A stretch of DNA of 64,000 nucleotides from Pseudomonas sp. CFBP 13711. Lineage in GTDB: Bacteria > Pseudomonadota > Gammaproteobacteria > Pseudomonadales > Pseudomonadaceae. The translations under genes and the position numbers were made by a program. The notes beneath the pieces were generated by a model. The model did no database searches. It saw nothing but the letters and a program-made list of their open reading frames with translations, and was not told the origin of the DNA. Positions 14,689-24,586 of this stretch are shown one piece after another (the first letter of the stretch is position 1; each line of letters opens with the position of its first letter). The stretch covers positions 20,467-84,466 of the forward strand of contig NZ_JACYVI010000019.1 of NCBI RefSeq assembly GCF_014842265.1. The letters are read 5' to 3'.

Positions 14689-16010
14689 TATTTTCTCCTC
14701 TGACGTGGGCTGGCGCGATCGAGCGCCGACAGGTGTTTGAGCTTTTCGCCGATCTTCAGCTCAAGGCCGCGGGGGACAGGCTGGTAATACTGACGCGGTT
14801 CGAGTTCGTCGGGGAAGTAGTCTTCACCCGCCGCGTAAGCGTCCGGTTCATCATGGGCGTAGCGGTATTCTTCGCCGTAGCCGAGCTGTTTCATCAGCTT
14901 GGTCGGCGCGTTGCGCAGGTGCAACGGCACTTCCAGCGAACCGTGCTCGGTGGCTTCGCGCATGGCCATCTTGAAACCCATGTACACGGCGTTGCTCTTC
15001 GGCGCACAGGCCAGATACACAATGGCCTGGGCCACGGCCAGTTCGCCTTCCGGACTGCCGAGGCGTTCCTGCACATCCCACGCCGACATGCACAGCGGCA
15101 AGGCGCGCGGATCGGCGTTACCGATGTCTTCGCTGGCCATGCGCACCACGCGCCGCGCCAGATACAGCGGATCACAGCCGCCGTCGATCATCCGCGCGAA
15201 CCAGTACAACGCGGCATCGGGGTTGGAGCCGCGAATGGATTTGTGCAGCGCGGAAATCTGGTCGTAGAACGCTTCGCCGCCCTTGTCGAAACGGCGACGG
15301 CTGTCACCGAGCAGGCTTTGCAGCAATTCGGGATCGATTTCGCTGCCGTCTTCCGCCAGATCAGACGCATTTTCCAGCAGATTGAGCATCCGCCGACCGT
15401 CGCCATCCGCTGCGGCCAGAAGCGTCGTGAACGCCTCGTCGCCCAGCGTCAGATGCCGATTGCCCAACCCGCGCTCTTCGGTCAGCGCGCGGTTGACCAA
15501 CTGACGTAGCGCCCCTTCGTCCAGGCTCTTGAGCACATAGACCCGGGCGCGTGAGAGCAGCGCGTTGTTCAGTTCGAATGACGGGTTTTCAGTGGTGGCG
15601 CCGATGAAGATCAGCGTGCCGTCTTCCACGTAGGGCAGAAACGCATCCTGCTGCGATTTGTTGAAGCGGTGCACTTCGTCGACGAACAGAATGGTCCGGC
15701 GGCCGTACTGACCCGCCTGCTGCTTGGCGATCTCTACGGCCTGCCGGATCTCTTTGACCCCCGCCAGCACCGCCGACACCGTTTCAAAATGCGCGTCGGA
15801 GACTTTCGCCAGCAACCGCGCCAGCGTGGTTTTGCCCACGCCGGGCGGTCCCCAGAAAATCATTGAATGCAGCGCGCCCTGCTCCAGCGCTTCACGCAGT
15901 GGCTTGCCGTGGGCGAGCAGGTGCTGCTGGCCGACGTACTCGTCCAGATTGGTCGCTCGCAGGCGGGCGGCCAACGGTTGCGCGATCGGTTCAGTGCTGA
16001 ACAGGTCCAT
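14688..16010 (-). CDS. rarA: replication-associated recombination protein RarA (MgsA)
   Basis: This 440-residue AAA+ ATPase acts at stalled replication forks. The Walker A motif is GPPGVGKTTLAR (from residue 54), Walker B is ILFVDEVHRFNKSQQD, and sensor 1 is FIGATTENPSF. The C-terminal domain carries the family tetramerisation region with GGCDPLYLARRVVRMASEDIG. It is downstream of lolA by 18 bp, as in other gamma-proteobacteria. Confidence 0.96.
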   Translation of the reverse strand: MDLFSTEPIAQPLAARLRATNLDEYVGQQHLLAHGKPLREALEQGALHSMIFWGPPGVGKTTLARLLAKVSDAHFETVSAVLAGVKEIRQAVEIAKQQAGQYGRRTILFVDEVHRFNKSQQDAFLPYVEDGTLIFIGATTENPSFELNNALLSRARVYVLKSLDEGALRQLVNRALTEERGLGNRHLTLGDEAFTTLLAAADGDGRRMLNLLENASDLAEDGSEIDPELLQSLLGDSRRRFDKGGEAFYDQISALHKSIRGSNPDAALYWFARMIDGGCDPLYLARRVVRMASEDIGNADPRALPLCMSAWDVQERLGSPEGELAVAQAIVYLACAPKSNAVYMGFKMAMREATEHGSLEVPLHLRNAPTKLMKQLGYGEEYRYAHDEPDAYAAGEDYFPDELEPRQYYQPVPRGLELKIGEKLKHLSALDRASPRQRRK

Positions 16011-16028
16011 GAAACAGGCGAACCCCTT

Positions 16029-16652
16029 TTATTCCTGAATGACGTCAGCGCCTTTCGGGATCTGGAACTTGAATTTGCTCGCCGCGACAGGCTCGTTGGC
16101 CTTGACGCCGGTGAACAGGATATTGGTGCGCTGGCCGACGCTGTCGATCAGTTGCATGTCGTTGATCATGCCGTTGCGGAACGACAGGCGCAGGCTGTCG
16201 AACAGCGTGTCCTTGGATTTAGGCTTGAGCACGAAGTCGATCACGCCACCCGCTTCCTTGGCAGTGATGTCGAAGCTTTCGCTGATTTTTGATACATCGC
16301 CGGACAGCAGCAGTGCTGGGGTCTGGGTCAGACGCTGGTCGAGGGTCTTGATGGTGACCTGCTCCAGGTCAGGGTCCCACAGGGAAACCTTCTTGCCGTC
16401 GGAGACCATCGTTTGCTCCTGCGGCGGGTCGGTGTGCCAGTAGAACAGGCCCGGGCGCTGCAAGGTCATCTCGCCGGCGGTTTCCTGCAACTGGGTGCCG
16501 CCACCGTCGAGGGTGAGCTGGGAGAAACGCCCGCTCAAGGTTTTCGAGTTTTCCAGCAGTTGGGTCAGGCGCGCCACGTCCTTGCTGTCGGCGTGGGCCG
16601 AGACAGCGGAAAAAGCCAGTGCAGATACCAACAGCATGCGGATAAGACGCAT
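16029..16652 (-). CDS. lolA: outer-membrane lipoprotein carrier protein LolA
   Basis: This 207-residue periplasmic chaperone takes lipoproteins from LolCDE to LolB. A cleavable signal peptide is visible (MRLIRMLLVSALAFSAVSAHA, cleavage near residue 21). It is followed by the family features LSGRFSQL, GLFYWHTDPPQEQ and VSLWDPDLEQVTI. The start at 16652 has AGAGGA upstream and is preferred over 16754, which lies before the signal peptide. Confidence 0.95.
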   Translation of the reverse strand: MRLIRMLLVSALAFSAVSAHADSKDVARLTQLLENSKTLSGRFSQLTLDGGGTQLQETAGEMTLQRPGLFYWHTDPPQEQTMVSDGKKVSLWDPDLEQVTIKTLDQRLTQTPALLLSGDVSKISESFDITAKEAGGVIDFVLKPKSKDTLFDSLRLSFRNGMINDMQLIDSVGQRTNILFTGVKANEPVAASKFKFQIPKGADVIQE

Positions 16653-16728
16653 GGGATTCCTCTTTGAGTGTGGTTGAAGCCGGGCGCCGCCGCGGTGGCG
16701 ACGCCCGGTAACGCATGACCGGGAAGTG

Positions 16729-19143
16729 TCAGTCACGCACAGGGGCTGGCGCAATCACTTCGCGCGAGCCGTTGGTGTTCATCGGCGTCACGACGCCCGC
16801 GTTTTCCATGGTTTCGATCATCCGCGCGGCGCGGTTGTAGCCAATCTTCAGCTTGCGCTGCACCGCAGAGATCGACGCACGACGGCTTTCCAGCACGAAC
16901 TTCACGGCTTCGTCGTACAGCGCATCGCTTTCGCTGTCTTCGCCATCACCGCCGCCACCGCCACCGTCGATGCCGCTGCCCGGCTCTTCGACGCCGGCCA
17001 GGATGTCATCGTTGTAGTTCGGCGTGCCGCGCAGCTTCCACGCCTCGACCACGCGGTGAACCTCCTCGTCCGACACAAACGCGCCGTGCACACGAATCGG
17101 CAGGCTGGTGCCTGGCGGCATGTAGAGCATGTCGCCGTGCCCGAGCAGTTGTTCAGCGCCGCCCTGATCGATGATGGTCCGGGAATCGATCTTGCTCGAT
17201 ACCTGAAACGCCATGCGCGTCGGGATGTTCGCCTTGATCAGGCCGGTGATCACGTCCACCGACGGACGCTGGGTCGCGAGGATCAAGTGGATGCCTGCCG
17301 CACGGGCCTTCTGCGCGATACGGGCGATGAGTTCTTCGACCTTCTTGCCGACGATCATCATCATGTCGGCGAACTCGTCCACCACCACAACGATGGTCGG
17401 CAGCTTGGTCAGCAGCGGCGCTTCGTCGTGAATGCTTTCGCGGTGGTACAGCGGGTCGGACAGCGGCGTGCCAGCCTCCTCCGCTTCGCGCACTTTCTGG
17501 TTGAAGCCCGACAGGTTACGCACGCCCATCTTGGCCATCAGTTTGTAGCGGCGTTCCATTTCAGCCACCGACCAGCGCAGGGCGTTGGCGGCGTCTTTCA
17601 TGTCGGTCACCACCGGGCACAGCAAATGCGGGATGCCTTCGTAGATCGACAGCTCGAGCATTTTCGGGTCGATCATGATCAGCTTGGCGTCTTCCGGCCC
17701 GGACTTGAACAGGATCGACAGGATCATCGCGTTCACGCCCACCGACTTACCGGAACCGGTGGTACCGGCGACCAGCAGGTGCGGCATCTTGGCGAGGTCG
17801 GTAATGACCGGCTTGCCGCCGATGTCGTGACCCAGCGCCAGGGTGACCGGTGATTTCGCGTCGTCGTATTCCGGCGTCGACAGGACCTCGGAGAAACGCA
17901 CGATCTGACGATCTTCGTTGGGGATTTCGATACCGACGGTGGTCTTGCCGGGAATGACCTCGACCACACGGACGCTGGTCACTGCCAGGGAGCGCGCCAG
18001 GTCTTTCGCCAGGTTCGAGATACGGCTGACTTTCACGCCGGCAGCCGGCTGGATTTCGTAACGGGTAATCACCGGGCCGGGGTGAATCGAGTCCACGGTG
18101 ACTTCGACGCCGAATTCCTTGAGCTTGATCTCCAGCAGATGACCCACCGCTGCCAGGGATTCAGGCGAATAGTTGAGCTGCTTTTTCTCTGCCGGGTCGA
18201 GGATCGAGATCGGCGGCAAGGTGCCTTCTACGGCGCTGTCGACGAACAACGGCGCCTGTTTCTCTTTCTGTACGCGCTTGCTCGGCTCCGGTGCCCGTGG
18301 AGGTGCCGGCGCAATGACGGCGGGCACGTGCTTCTCGCGGGCGGCCATGTGCTCGGTCAACGCCTGTTCGCGCTCGATCAGGCGCTCCTTGGCTTTGGCT
18401 TGCTCCCGTCGATCCGGGGCAACCGGAGCAACTACTTCGTCGACACGCATGTCGACTTCACGCAGCTGAGCCACCATCTGCTTGCGCTCGTTGCGCGCGG
18501 TCCACCAGCGGTTGAGCGAGCCCGTGAACAATTCGATCAGGTCCAGGGTGATCTTGCCGGTGTTGTCCATGACCTTGAACCAGGACAGATCGGTGAACAC
18601 GGTCAGACCGAACAAAAACAAGGCGATGAACAGCAATGTGCTGCCCTGAACATTCAGCGCGCGCTTGGCCAGATCGCCCAGCACTTCGCCCAGCACGCCA
18701 CCGGCAGAACCCGGCAGGCCCGATGCCGAATGAAAGTGCAAGTGCGCCAGCGAAGCGCCGGCGAGTACCAGAAACACCAGACCGATCATGCGCCAGGAAA
18801 ACAGCCAGCCGCTCCACTGCCACGGCTCATGGCGATGGCGGAAAACCTGATAGGCCTTGATCCCCAACAACAGCGGGAAGATGTAGGCGAAGTAGCCGAG
18901 GATCATGAACAGGATGTCGGCAGAGTACGCACCGGCGAAGCCTGCGGCGTTCTGAACCTGGGCAGAATTGCTTGAGCTGCTCGTGTGGCTCCAGCCTGGA
19001 TCGCCCTGATCGTAGGTCAGTAGCGCCATGATCAGATACAGACACAGCGCGCCGAACGCGATCAGTGCACCTTCCTTGAGCCGGTAGTGCAGGTGCTGCC
19101 GCCAGAGCGGAACGGGGGTGGGTGCTATGGTGGATTTCTTCAA
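16729..19143 (-). CDS. ftsK: DNA translocase FtsK
   Basis: This 804-residue septal DNA pump has four to five N-terminal membrane segments (residues 25-190) and a short charged linker. The motor has Walker A GTTGSGKSVGVNAMI and Walker B TIVVVVDEFADMMM. A C-terminal winged-helix gamma domain (about 735-800, AVQRKLKIGYNRAARMIE) reads KOPS sites. It aligns chromosome dimers for XerCD at dif. The start appears to be TTG at 19143 (KKSTIAPTPVPLWRQ). The linker is shorter than in E. coli FtsK. Confidence 0.96.
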   Translation of the reverse strand: MKKSTIAPTPVPLWRQHLHYRLKEGALIAFGALCLYLIMALLTYDQGDPGWSHTSSSSNSAQVQNAAGFAGAYSADILFMILGYFAYIFPLLLGIKAYQVFRHRHEPWQWSGWLFSWRMIGLVFLVLAGASLAHLHFHSASGLPGSAGGVLGEVLGDLAKRALNVQGSTLLFIALFLFGLTVFTDLSWFKVMDNTGKITLDLIELFTGSLNRWWTARNERKQMVAQLREVDMRVDEVVAPVAPDRREQAKAKERLIEREQALTEHMAAREKHVPAVIAPAPPRAPEPSKRVQKEKQAPLFVDSAVEGTLPPISILDPAEKKQLNYSPESLAAVGHLLEIKLKEFGVEVTVDSIHPGPVITRYEIQPAAGVKVSRISNLAKDLARSLAVTSVRVVEVIPGKTTVGIEIPNEDRQIVRFSEVLSTPEYDDAKSPVTLALGHDIGGKPVITDLAKMPHLLVAGTTGSGKSVGVNAMILSILFKSGPEDAKLIMIDPKMLELSIYEGIPHLLCPVVTDMKDAANALRWSVAEMERRYKLMAKMGVRNLSGFNQKVREAEEAGTPLSDPLYHRESIHDEAPLLTKLPTIVVVVDEFADMMMIVGKKVEELIARIAQKARAAGIHLILATQRPSVDVITGLIKANIPTRMAFQVSSKIDSRTIIDQGGAEQLLGHGDMLYMPPGTSLPIRVHGAFVSDEEVHRVVEAWKLRGTPNYNDDILAGVEEPGSGIDGGGGGGDGEDSESDALYDEAVKFVLESRRASISAVQRKLKIGYNRAARMIETMENAGVVTPMNTNGSREVIAPAPVRD

Positions 19144-19629
19144 AACGCTTCAATTCCTGCGCGCAAGCGCGAACATCTGATGATTGACTGTGTACGACTG
19201 CCTTGACGAAATGGCAGTGCCTTTCCCGAACATCGGCCTGAATATCGGTCCGACGGTCAGCATGACCACCGGGGAAAACACGACTGCGATAACGCACGCT
19301 CGACAGGTGACTTGAAATGAGGTTAAACAACATCGGCATTGTACGGATTTGCGCGCCGCGCGCTACGTTAGTCTGGCGCGGAGCTTGCCGATCTTCAAGC
19401 TTCGACGGCTGCAGACAATTGCGGCACGCATTTTCTTTGCCGACAAAGGCTTATGACGCGTAGCTACTGGTTCCTTGAACTGTCAAAAGGCCATGCTGGA
19501 ATGAAGAAATCAAGCGGTCCGACATCCCGGTTCGATCAGGCGGCTTGTGACCCCGTTTGCAGCACGGAGTTGCAATTCGCAATGACGACCCGCGCTGACT
19601 CCCCTCCCCTCTCGTAAAGTCTGGATGCC
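19144..19629. other. non-coding gap between ftsK and aat
   Basis: These 486 bases hold no supported gene. In P. aeruginosa I recall trxB1 between these two genes. It is not here, and I found no thioredoxin reductase remnant in either strand by eye. The divergent promoters of ftsK and aat should lie in this stretch. Confidence 0.6.
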
Positions 19630-20319
19630 ATGCTGACCTGGTTACAACGCGACACCCTTGATTTTCCTGCGCTGGAAAAAGCCATGCGCGAGCCCAACGG
19701 ACTGCTGGCCGGCGGCGGCGATTTGTCTGCCGATCGCCTGATCGCCGCGTACCGCCATGGCTGTTTTCCCTGGTATCAGCAGGGCCAGCCGATTCTGTGG
19801 TGGTCGCCGGACCCGCGTACCGTGCTGTTTCCGGATGAACTGCATGTGTCGCGCAGTCTGGGCAAGTTGCTGCGCCAGGGGCGTTATCGGGTCACGTTCG
19901 ATCAGGACTTCCCGGCGGTCATTCAAGCGTGCGCCGAACCTCGGGCCTACGCAGACGGCACGTGGATAACCGACTCCATGCAGGCGGCCTACATCGAGCT
20001 GCACGCGCGTGGGTTCGCCCATAGCGTTGAGGTCTGGGACGGCGACGCCTTGGTGGGCGGCTTGTATGGATTGGCCATGGGCCAGTTGTTCTTTGGCGAA
20101 TCCATGTTCAGCCGCGCCGACAACGCTTCAAAGGTCGGCTTTGCGACGCTGGTCGAACATTTGCAAACGTGGGGATTTGTCCTGATCGATTGCCAGATGC
20201 CGACCGAGCACCTGCTAAGCCTTGGCGCTCGGTCGATTCCACGGCAGATCTTCGCCGACTGTCTGCGCGAACATCTGGATAAGAGCACTTGCGCCGACTG
20301 GCTGCCTAGGCGAGTTTGA
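19630..20319 (+). CDS. aat: leucyl/phenylalanyl-tRNA-protein transferase
   Basis: This 229-residue enzyme transfers Leu or Phe to N-terminal Arg or Lys of proteins and so marks them for ClpS-ClpAP. The family features GLLAGGGDLSADRLIAAYRHG, FPWY, WWSPDPR and FGESMFSRADNASK are clear. It begins the N-degron block in which bpt, clpA and clpS also lie. Confidence 0.97.
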   Translation: MLTWLQRDTLDFPALEKAMREPNGLLAGGGDLSADRLIAAYRHGCFPWYQQGQPILWWSPDPRTVLFPDELHVSRSLGKLLRQGRYRVTFDQDFPAVIQACAEPRAYADGTWITDSMQAAYIELHARGFAHSVEVWDGDALVGGLYGLAMGQLFFGESMFSRADNASKVGFATLVEHLQTWGFVLIDCQMPTEHLLSLGARSIPRQIFADCLREHLDKSTCADWLPRRV

Positions 20320-20367
20320 GTCGGCTGGCATACACTCTTAACTCAAGGTTTTTCTCGAGGGTTGATC

Positions 20368-21075
20368 ATGACCGAGCTGGCGCGGCTGAAGTTCTATGCC
20401 ACTCAACCCCACTCCTGTAGCTACCTGCCCGAGGAACAAGCCACCACGCTGTTCCTCGACCCCAGCCAGCCGATGGACGTCCAGGTCTATGCCGATCTCT
20501 CGGACATGGGGTTTCGCCGCAGTGGCGATCATTTGTACCGTCCGCACTGCCAGAACTGCAGCGCCTGCGTGCCCGCGCGCATTCCGGTCGGGCTGTTCGT
20601 GCCTGATCGTCAGCAGAAACGTATTTTCAGAAGGAACGCCGACCTCGAAGTGACGAGCACCAAGCCGCATTTCAGTGAGGAGTACTTCGATCTGTATCAG
20701 CGCTACATCGAGCAGCGCCATGCGGACGGCGATATGTTCCCACCAAGTCGCGACCAGTTTTCCACGTTCCTGGTACGGGACCTGCCGTTCTCGCGGTTTT
20801 ACGAATTTCGCCTGGAAGGCCGGCTACTCGCCGTGGCCGTCACTGACCTGCTGCCCAACGGGCTTTCGGCCGTTTACACGTTCTACGAACCCGCCGAAGA
20901 GCGCCGCAGCCTGGGGCGTTACGCGATTCTCTGGCAGATCGCCGAAGCCGCACGCATGCAATTGCATGCCGTGTACCTCGGCTACTGGATAAAGAACTGC
21001 AAAAAGATGAATTACAAGACCCAATATCGCCCCATCGAGCTGCTCACCAACCAAAGATGGGTCACTCTTTACTGA
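20368..21075 (+). CDS. bpt: aspartate/glutamate leucyltransferase (Bpt/ATE family)
   Basis: This 235-residue enzyme adds Leu to N-terminal Asp or Glu, the second route into the ClpS degron pathway. The N-terminal cysteine pair region HSCSYLPEEQATTLFLD, the CQNCSACVPARIPV motif and the C-terminal YLGYWIKNCKKMNYKTQY are family hallmarks. The ATG at 20368 with GAGG seven bases upstream is preferred over a TTG at 20362. Confidence 0.95.
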   Translation: MTELARLKFYATQPHSCSYLPEEQATTLFLDPSQPMDVQVYADLSDMGFRRSGDHLYRPHCQNCSACVPARIPVGLFVPDRQQKRIFRRNADLEVTSTKPHFSEEYFDLYQRYIEQRHADGDMFPPSRDQFSTFLVRDLPFSRFYEFRLEGRLLAVAVTDLLPNGLSAVYTFYEPAEERRSLGRYAILWQIAEAARMQLHAVYLGYWIKNCKKMNYKTQYRPIELLTNQRWVTLY

Positions 21076-21176
21076 AGCCCTTGGCTTAAACCTCAATTTT
21101 CGGGCACAATGCAGCCCGCTTTTGCCTGGCTGCCGTTTGCACCGGGCCATTCATTGGATACCGAGGGCTTTACTGC

Positions 21177-21395
21177 ATGTCGAAAGAAGACAGCTTCGAA
21201 ATGGAAGGCACTGTCGTCGACACCCTGCCCAACACCATGTTCCGTGTGGAGTTGGAAAATGGGCACGTCGTAACCGCGCACATCTCCGGCAAGATGCGCA
21301 AGAACTACATCCGCATTCTTACCGGCGACAAGGTCCGCGTTGAGCTGACGCCCTACGACTTGAGCAAAGGGCGCATCACTTACCGCGCCCGCTAA
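21177..21395 (+). CDS. infA: translation initiation factor IF-1
   Basis: This 72-residue S1/OB-fold protein binds the A site of the 30S subunit. It begins [20 protein letters not shown], ends ITYRAR, and has the usual length. A terminator follows at 21407. Confidence 0.99.
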
Positions 21396-21406
21396 CAGGT
21401 CTTAAC

Positions 21407-21436
21407 AAAAACGCCCGGCCCATGCCGGGCGTTTTT
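21407..21436 (+). terminator. infA terminator
   Basis: CGCCCGGC (21412-21419), CCAT, GCCGGGCG (21424-21431), T5. Confidence 0.9.
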
Positions 21437-21480
21437 GTGTGCGCGGAATATAGAGGCGGCATCACTCGATCCCACAGACC

Positions 21481-21539
21481 GCGGCACGTTGCAAAAAAGG
21501 CAGAGCACTCGGTCCGTCAGAACGCGGCACGTTGCAAAA
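21481..21539. repeat. 16-bp direct repeat, 43-bp period
   Basis: GCGGCACGTTGCAAAA occurs at 21481-21496 and again at 21524-21539, and a degenerate REP-like gtgggagcgacc follows at about 21542. It lies in the roughly 300-bp gap between infA and the convergent clpA, which otherwise holds only terminators. Confidence 0.7.
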
Positions 21540-21651
21540 GATGTGGGAGCGACCGGGGTGGCGCTCCACCTTGCTCGCAAAAAGGCCCGAAGGGCTTCAA
21601 AGTAACATTCTCAAGCCAACCCAAACCAAACCCCACAAACCAGCCAGACAC

Positions 21652-21676
21652 AAAAAAGGCGCCAATCGGCGCCTTT
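21652..21676 (-). terminator. clpA terminator
   Basis: GGCGCC (21658-21663), AATC, GGCGCC (21668-21673), flanked by A6 on the left (a T-run on the minus strand). It lies 29 bp past the clpA stop. Confidence 0.85.
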
Positions 21677-21701
21677 CAGGTTTGTTGCATCAACCGAAGC
21701 G

Positions 21702-23972
21702 TCAGGCCAGTTCAGCCGTGGTTTCGTAATCGAACGAGATCTCGCCGTCCTTGATGTCGATGTGTACCACACCGCCATGCTCGGACAACTCGCCGAACAG
21801 AATCTCCTCGGCCAGCGGACGCTTGATCTTGTCCTGGATCAGACGTGCCATCGGGCGTGCACCCATCGCTGCGTCGTAACCCTCCTCGGCCAGATAATCC
21901 CTCACCGCGTCGGTCACCTCCAGCAATACGCGCTTGTCTTCCAATTGCGCCTGAAGCTCGGTGAGGAACTTGTCCACCACGTTCTTGATAACCTCATGGC
22001 TGAGGCGACCGAATTGAATGATGGTATCCAGACGGTTGCGGAATTCCGGCGTAAAGCTCTTCTTGATCACTTCCATCGCATCAGAGGAGTGATCCTGATG
22101 GGTGAAACCGATCGAAGCGCGCGCGGCCGTTTCAGCACCGGCGTTGGTGGTCATGATCACGATCACATTGCGGAAGTCCGCCTTGCGCCCGTTGTTGTCG
22201 GTGAGCGTCCCGTGGTCCATCACCTGCAGCAGCAGGTTAAAGACTTCAGTGTGCGCCTTCTCGATTTCATCGAGCAGCAGCACGCAATGCGGCTGTTTGG
22301 TGACGGCTTCGGTCAGCAGACCGCCCTGATCAAAACCGACATAGCCCGGCGGCGCACCGATCAGACGCGATACGGTGTGACGCTCCATGTACTCGGACAT
22401 GTCGAAACGCACCAGCTCGATACCCAGAGCCTTGGCCAGCTGACGCGCTGCCTCGGTCTTGCCGACACCGGTCGGACCTGCGAACAGGAACGAACCGACA
22501 GGCTTGTCCGGGGACTTGAGGCCTGCACGGGACAACTTGATCGCGGTGGACAGCGAGTCGATGGCTGCGTCTTGACCAAACACGGTCAGCTTCAGGTCGC
22601 GCTCCAGGTTACGCAGCAACTCCTTGTCGGAGCTGTTGACGTGCTTCGGCGGAATCCGCGCGATCTTCGCGACGATGTCTTCAACCTGCGGCACTTCAAT
22701 GCGCTTGACGCGCATTTCCACCGGTTGCAGCCGCTGATAGGCGCCCGCCTCGTCAATCACGTCAATGGCCTTGTCGGGCATGTGACGGTCATTGATGTAG
22801 CGCGATGCCAGTTCGGCAGCGGCACGCAGGGCTTCGTCGCTGTATTCGATATTGTGATGCTGTTCGAAACGGCCCTTCAGACCGCGCAGAATGCCGATAG
22901 TGTCTTCGACAGACGGCTCCGAGACGTCGACCTTCTGGAAACGACGGGCCAGCGCACGGTCTTTTTCGAAGATGCCGCGGAATTCCTGAAACGTGGTCGA
23001 ACCGATGCAACGGATATCACCCGACGACAGCAACGGCTTGAGCAGGTTGGACGCATCCATCACGCCACCGGAGGCAGCGCCGGCACCGATGATGGTGTGG
23101 ATTTCGTCGATGAACAGGATCGCATGCGGACGCTTCTTCAACTCGCCGAGCAGCGCCTTGAAGCGCTTCTCGAAATCGCCACGGTATTTGGTACCGGCCA
23201 GCAGTGCGCCCAGGTCGAGGGAGTACACGACGCTGTTGGCCAGCAGATCGGGCACCTGATTGTCGACGATGCGTTTGGCCAGGCCTTCGGCAATGGCGGT
23301 TTTACCCACCCCGGCCTCGCCCACCAGCAGCGGGTTGTTCTTGCGGCGCCGCGCGAGAATCTGAGCGACGCGCTCGACTTCCATCTCGCGCCCTACCAGC
23401 GGATCGATGCGGCCTTGACGGGCCAGCTCATTCAGGTTGCTCGCATAGGCATCCAGAGGATTGCCTGAGGAAGAAGACTCACCGCCCTCGTCATCCTGCA
23501 TATCTTGCTCACCTTCAGATTGATCGCCATGCCCCGGCACTTTGGAAATACCGTGGGCGATATAATTGACGACATCGATACGGGCAACGCTCTGCTGCTT
23601 GAGCAGGAACACTGCCTGGCTTTCCTGCTCGCTGAAGATCGCCACCAGCACGTTTGCGCCAGTGACTTCTCGCTTGCCGGAGCTCTGCACATGGAAAACC
23701 GCACGCTGAAGAACGCGTTGGAAGCCGAGTGTAGGTTGGGTCTCGCGATCCTCGTCATGCACGGGGATCAGCGGCGTGGTGGAGTCGATGAACTCCTGGA
23801 GGTCGTGTTTGAGTTTGTCGAGGTTTGCGCCGCAGGCACGCAGTACGGTGGCGGCAGCCTCATTGTCCAATAGGGCCAGCAGGAGGTGCTCGACGGTCAT
23901 GAACTCATGACGTTTAGAGCGGGCCTCCTTGAAAGCCAGATTGAGGGTGACTTCGAGCTCACGGTTTAACAT
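21702..23972 (-). CDS. clpA: ATP-dependent Clp protease ATP-binding subunit ClpA
   Basis: This 756-residue AAA+ unfoldase feeds ClpP. The N-domain (1-145) binds ClpS. D1 has Walker A GEAGVGKTAIAEG and D2 has GPTGVGKTEAARQ. The loop that docks on ClpP should lie in D2. A low-complexity acidic linker (QSEGEQDMQDDEGGESSSS, near 150-170) separates the N-domain. The start has GAGGTG upstream. clpS lies 29 bp upstream on the same strand. Confidence 0.98.
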   Translation of the reverse strand: MLNRELEVTLNLAFKEARSKRHEFMTVEHLLLALLDNEAAATVLRACGANLDKLKHDLQEFIDSTTPLIPVHDEDRETQPTLGFQRVLQRAVFHVQSSGKREVTGANVLVAIFSEQESQAVFLLKQQSVARIDVVNYIAHGISKVPGHGDQSEGEQDMQDDEGGESSSSGNPLDAYASNLNELARQGRIDPLVGREMEVERVAQILARRRKNNPLLVGEAGVGKTAIAEGLAKRIVDNQVPDLLANSVVYSLDLGALLAGTKYRGDFEKRFKALLGELKKRPHAILFIDEIHTIIGAGAASGGVMDASNLLKPLLSSGDIRCIGSTTFQEFRGIFEKDRALARRFQKVDVSEPSVEDTIGILRGLKGRFEQHHNIEYSDEALRAAAELASRYINDRHMPDKAIDVIDEAGAYQRLQPVEMRVKRIEVPQVEDIVAKIARIPPKHVNSSDKELLRNLERDLKLTVFGQDAAIDSLSTAIKLSRAGLKSPDKPVGSFLFAGPTGVGKTEAARQLAKALGIELVRFDMSEYMERHTVSRLIGAPPGYVGFDQGGLLTEAVTKQPHCVLLLDEIEKAHTEVFNLLLQVMDHGTLTDNNGRKADFRNVIVIMTTNAGAETAARASIGFTHQDHSSDAMEVIKKSFTPEFRNRLDTIIQFGRLSHEVIKNVVDKFLTELQAQLEDKRVLLEVTDAVRDYLAEEGYDAAMGARPMARLIQDKIKRPLAEEILFGELSEHGGVVHIDIKDGEISFDYETTAELA

Positions 23973-24001
23973 AGCTTCACCTCATACCCAAGTGTCCGGC
24001 G

Positions 24002-24364
24002 TTAACCGTCCTTCTCGATTTCACAGAGTAGCGGATGCTGGCTTTCCCTGGCGTACTGGTTGACCTGCATAGCCTTGGTCTCGGCGATGTCGCGGGTAAA
24101 CAATCCGCAAACGGCCCGTCCCTCTGTATGGACGGCCAGCATGACCTTGGTCGCCAGCTCACGATTCAGGTTGAAAAACACCTCGAGCACTTCGACAACG
24201 AAATCCATCGGGGTGTAGTCATCGTTGAACAAAACCACCTTGTACATAGGCGGCACCTGCAATATCGGCTTGGCTTCCTGTACAGCGGTGCCCGACGCAT
24301 CGTCCTCATGGGGATGCGGGTCATCCTGATTGAATGTTAGTCGAATCTTGCTGATTGCATGCAT
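24002..24364 (-). CDS. clpS: ClpAP adaptor ClpS
   Basis: This 120-residue adaptor delivers N-degron substrates to ClpA. It has an unstructured N-terminus, then YKVVLFNDDYTPMDFVVEVL, which forms the binding pocket. VMLAVHTEGRAVCGLFTRDIAE follows. It pairs with aat and bpt nearby, which create its substrates. Confidence 0.97.
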   Translation of the reverse strand: MHAISKIRLTFNQDDPHPHEDDASGTAVQEAKPILQVPPMYKVVLFNDDYTPMDFVVEVLEVFFNLNRELATKVMLAVHTEGRAVCGLFTRDIAETKAMQVNQYARESQHPLLCEIEKDG

Positions 24365-24586
24365 GGTAAAGAAGGTTCACAGAGGACGTGATTGAAATAA
24401 GTGGTGGCGGTGATACCGGTTTTCAACTGGACCGCCGCTTGACCTTGACTATCGGCCAATCGGTGTTACAAACAATAGAACCCACATTGGGTAAAAAGGG
24501 TCCGCGCAGTCAACCAAAATTTTTTAGGTCCGGCGGATGAGAGGTGATGATACTCCCATCGGAGTCCTTTGCAGAGGGATGTGACT

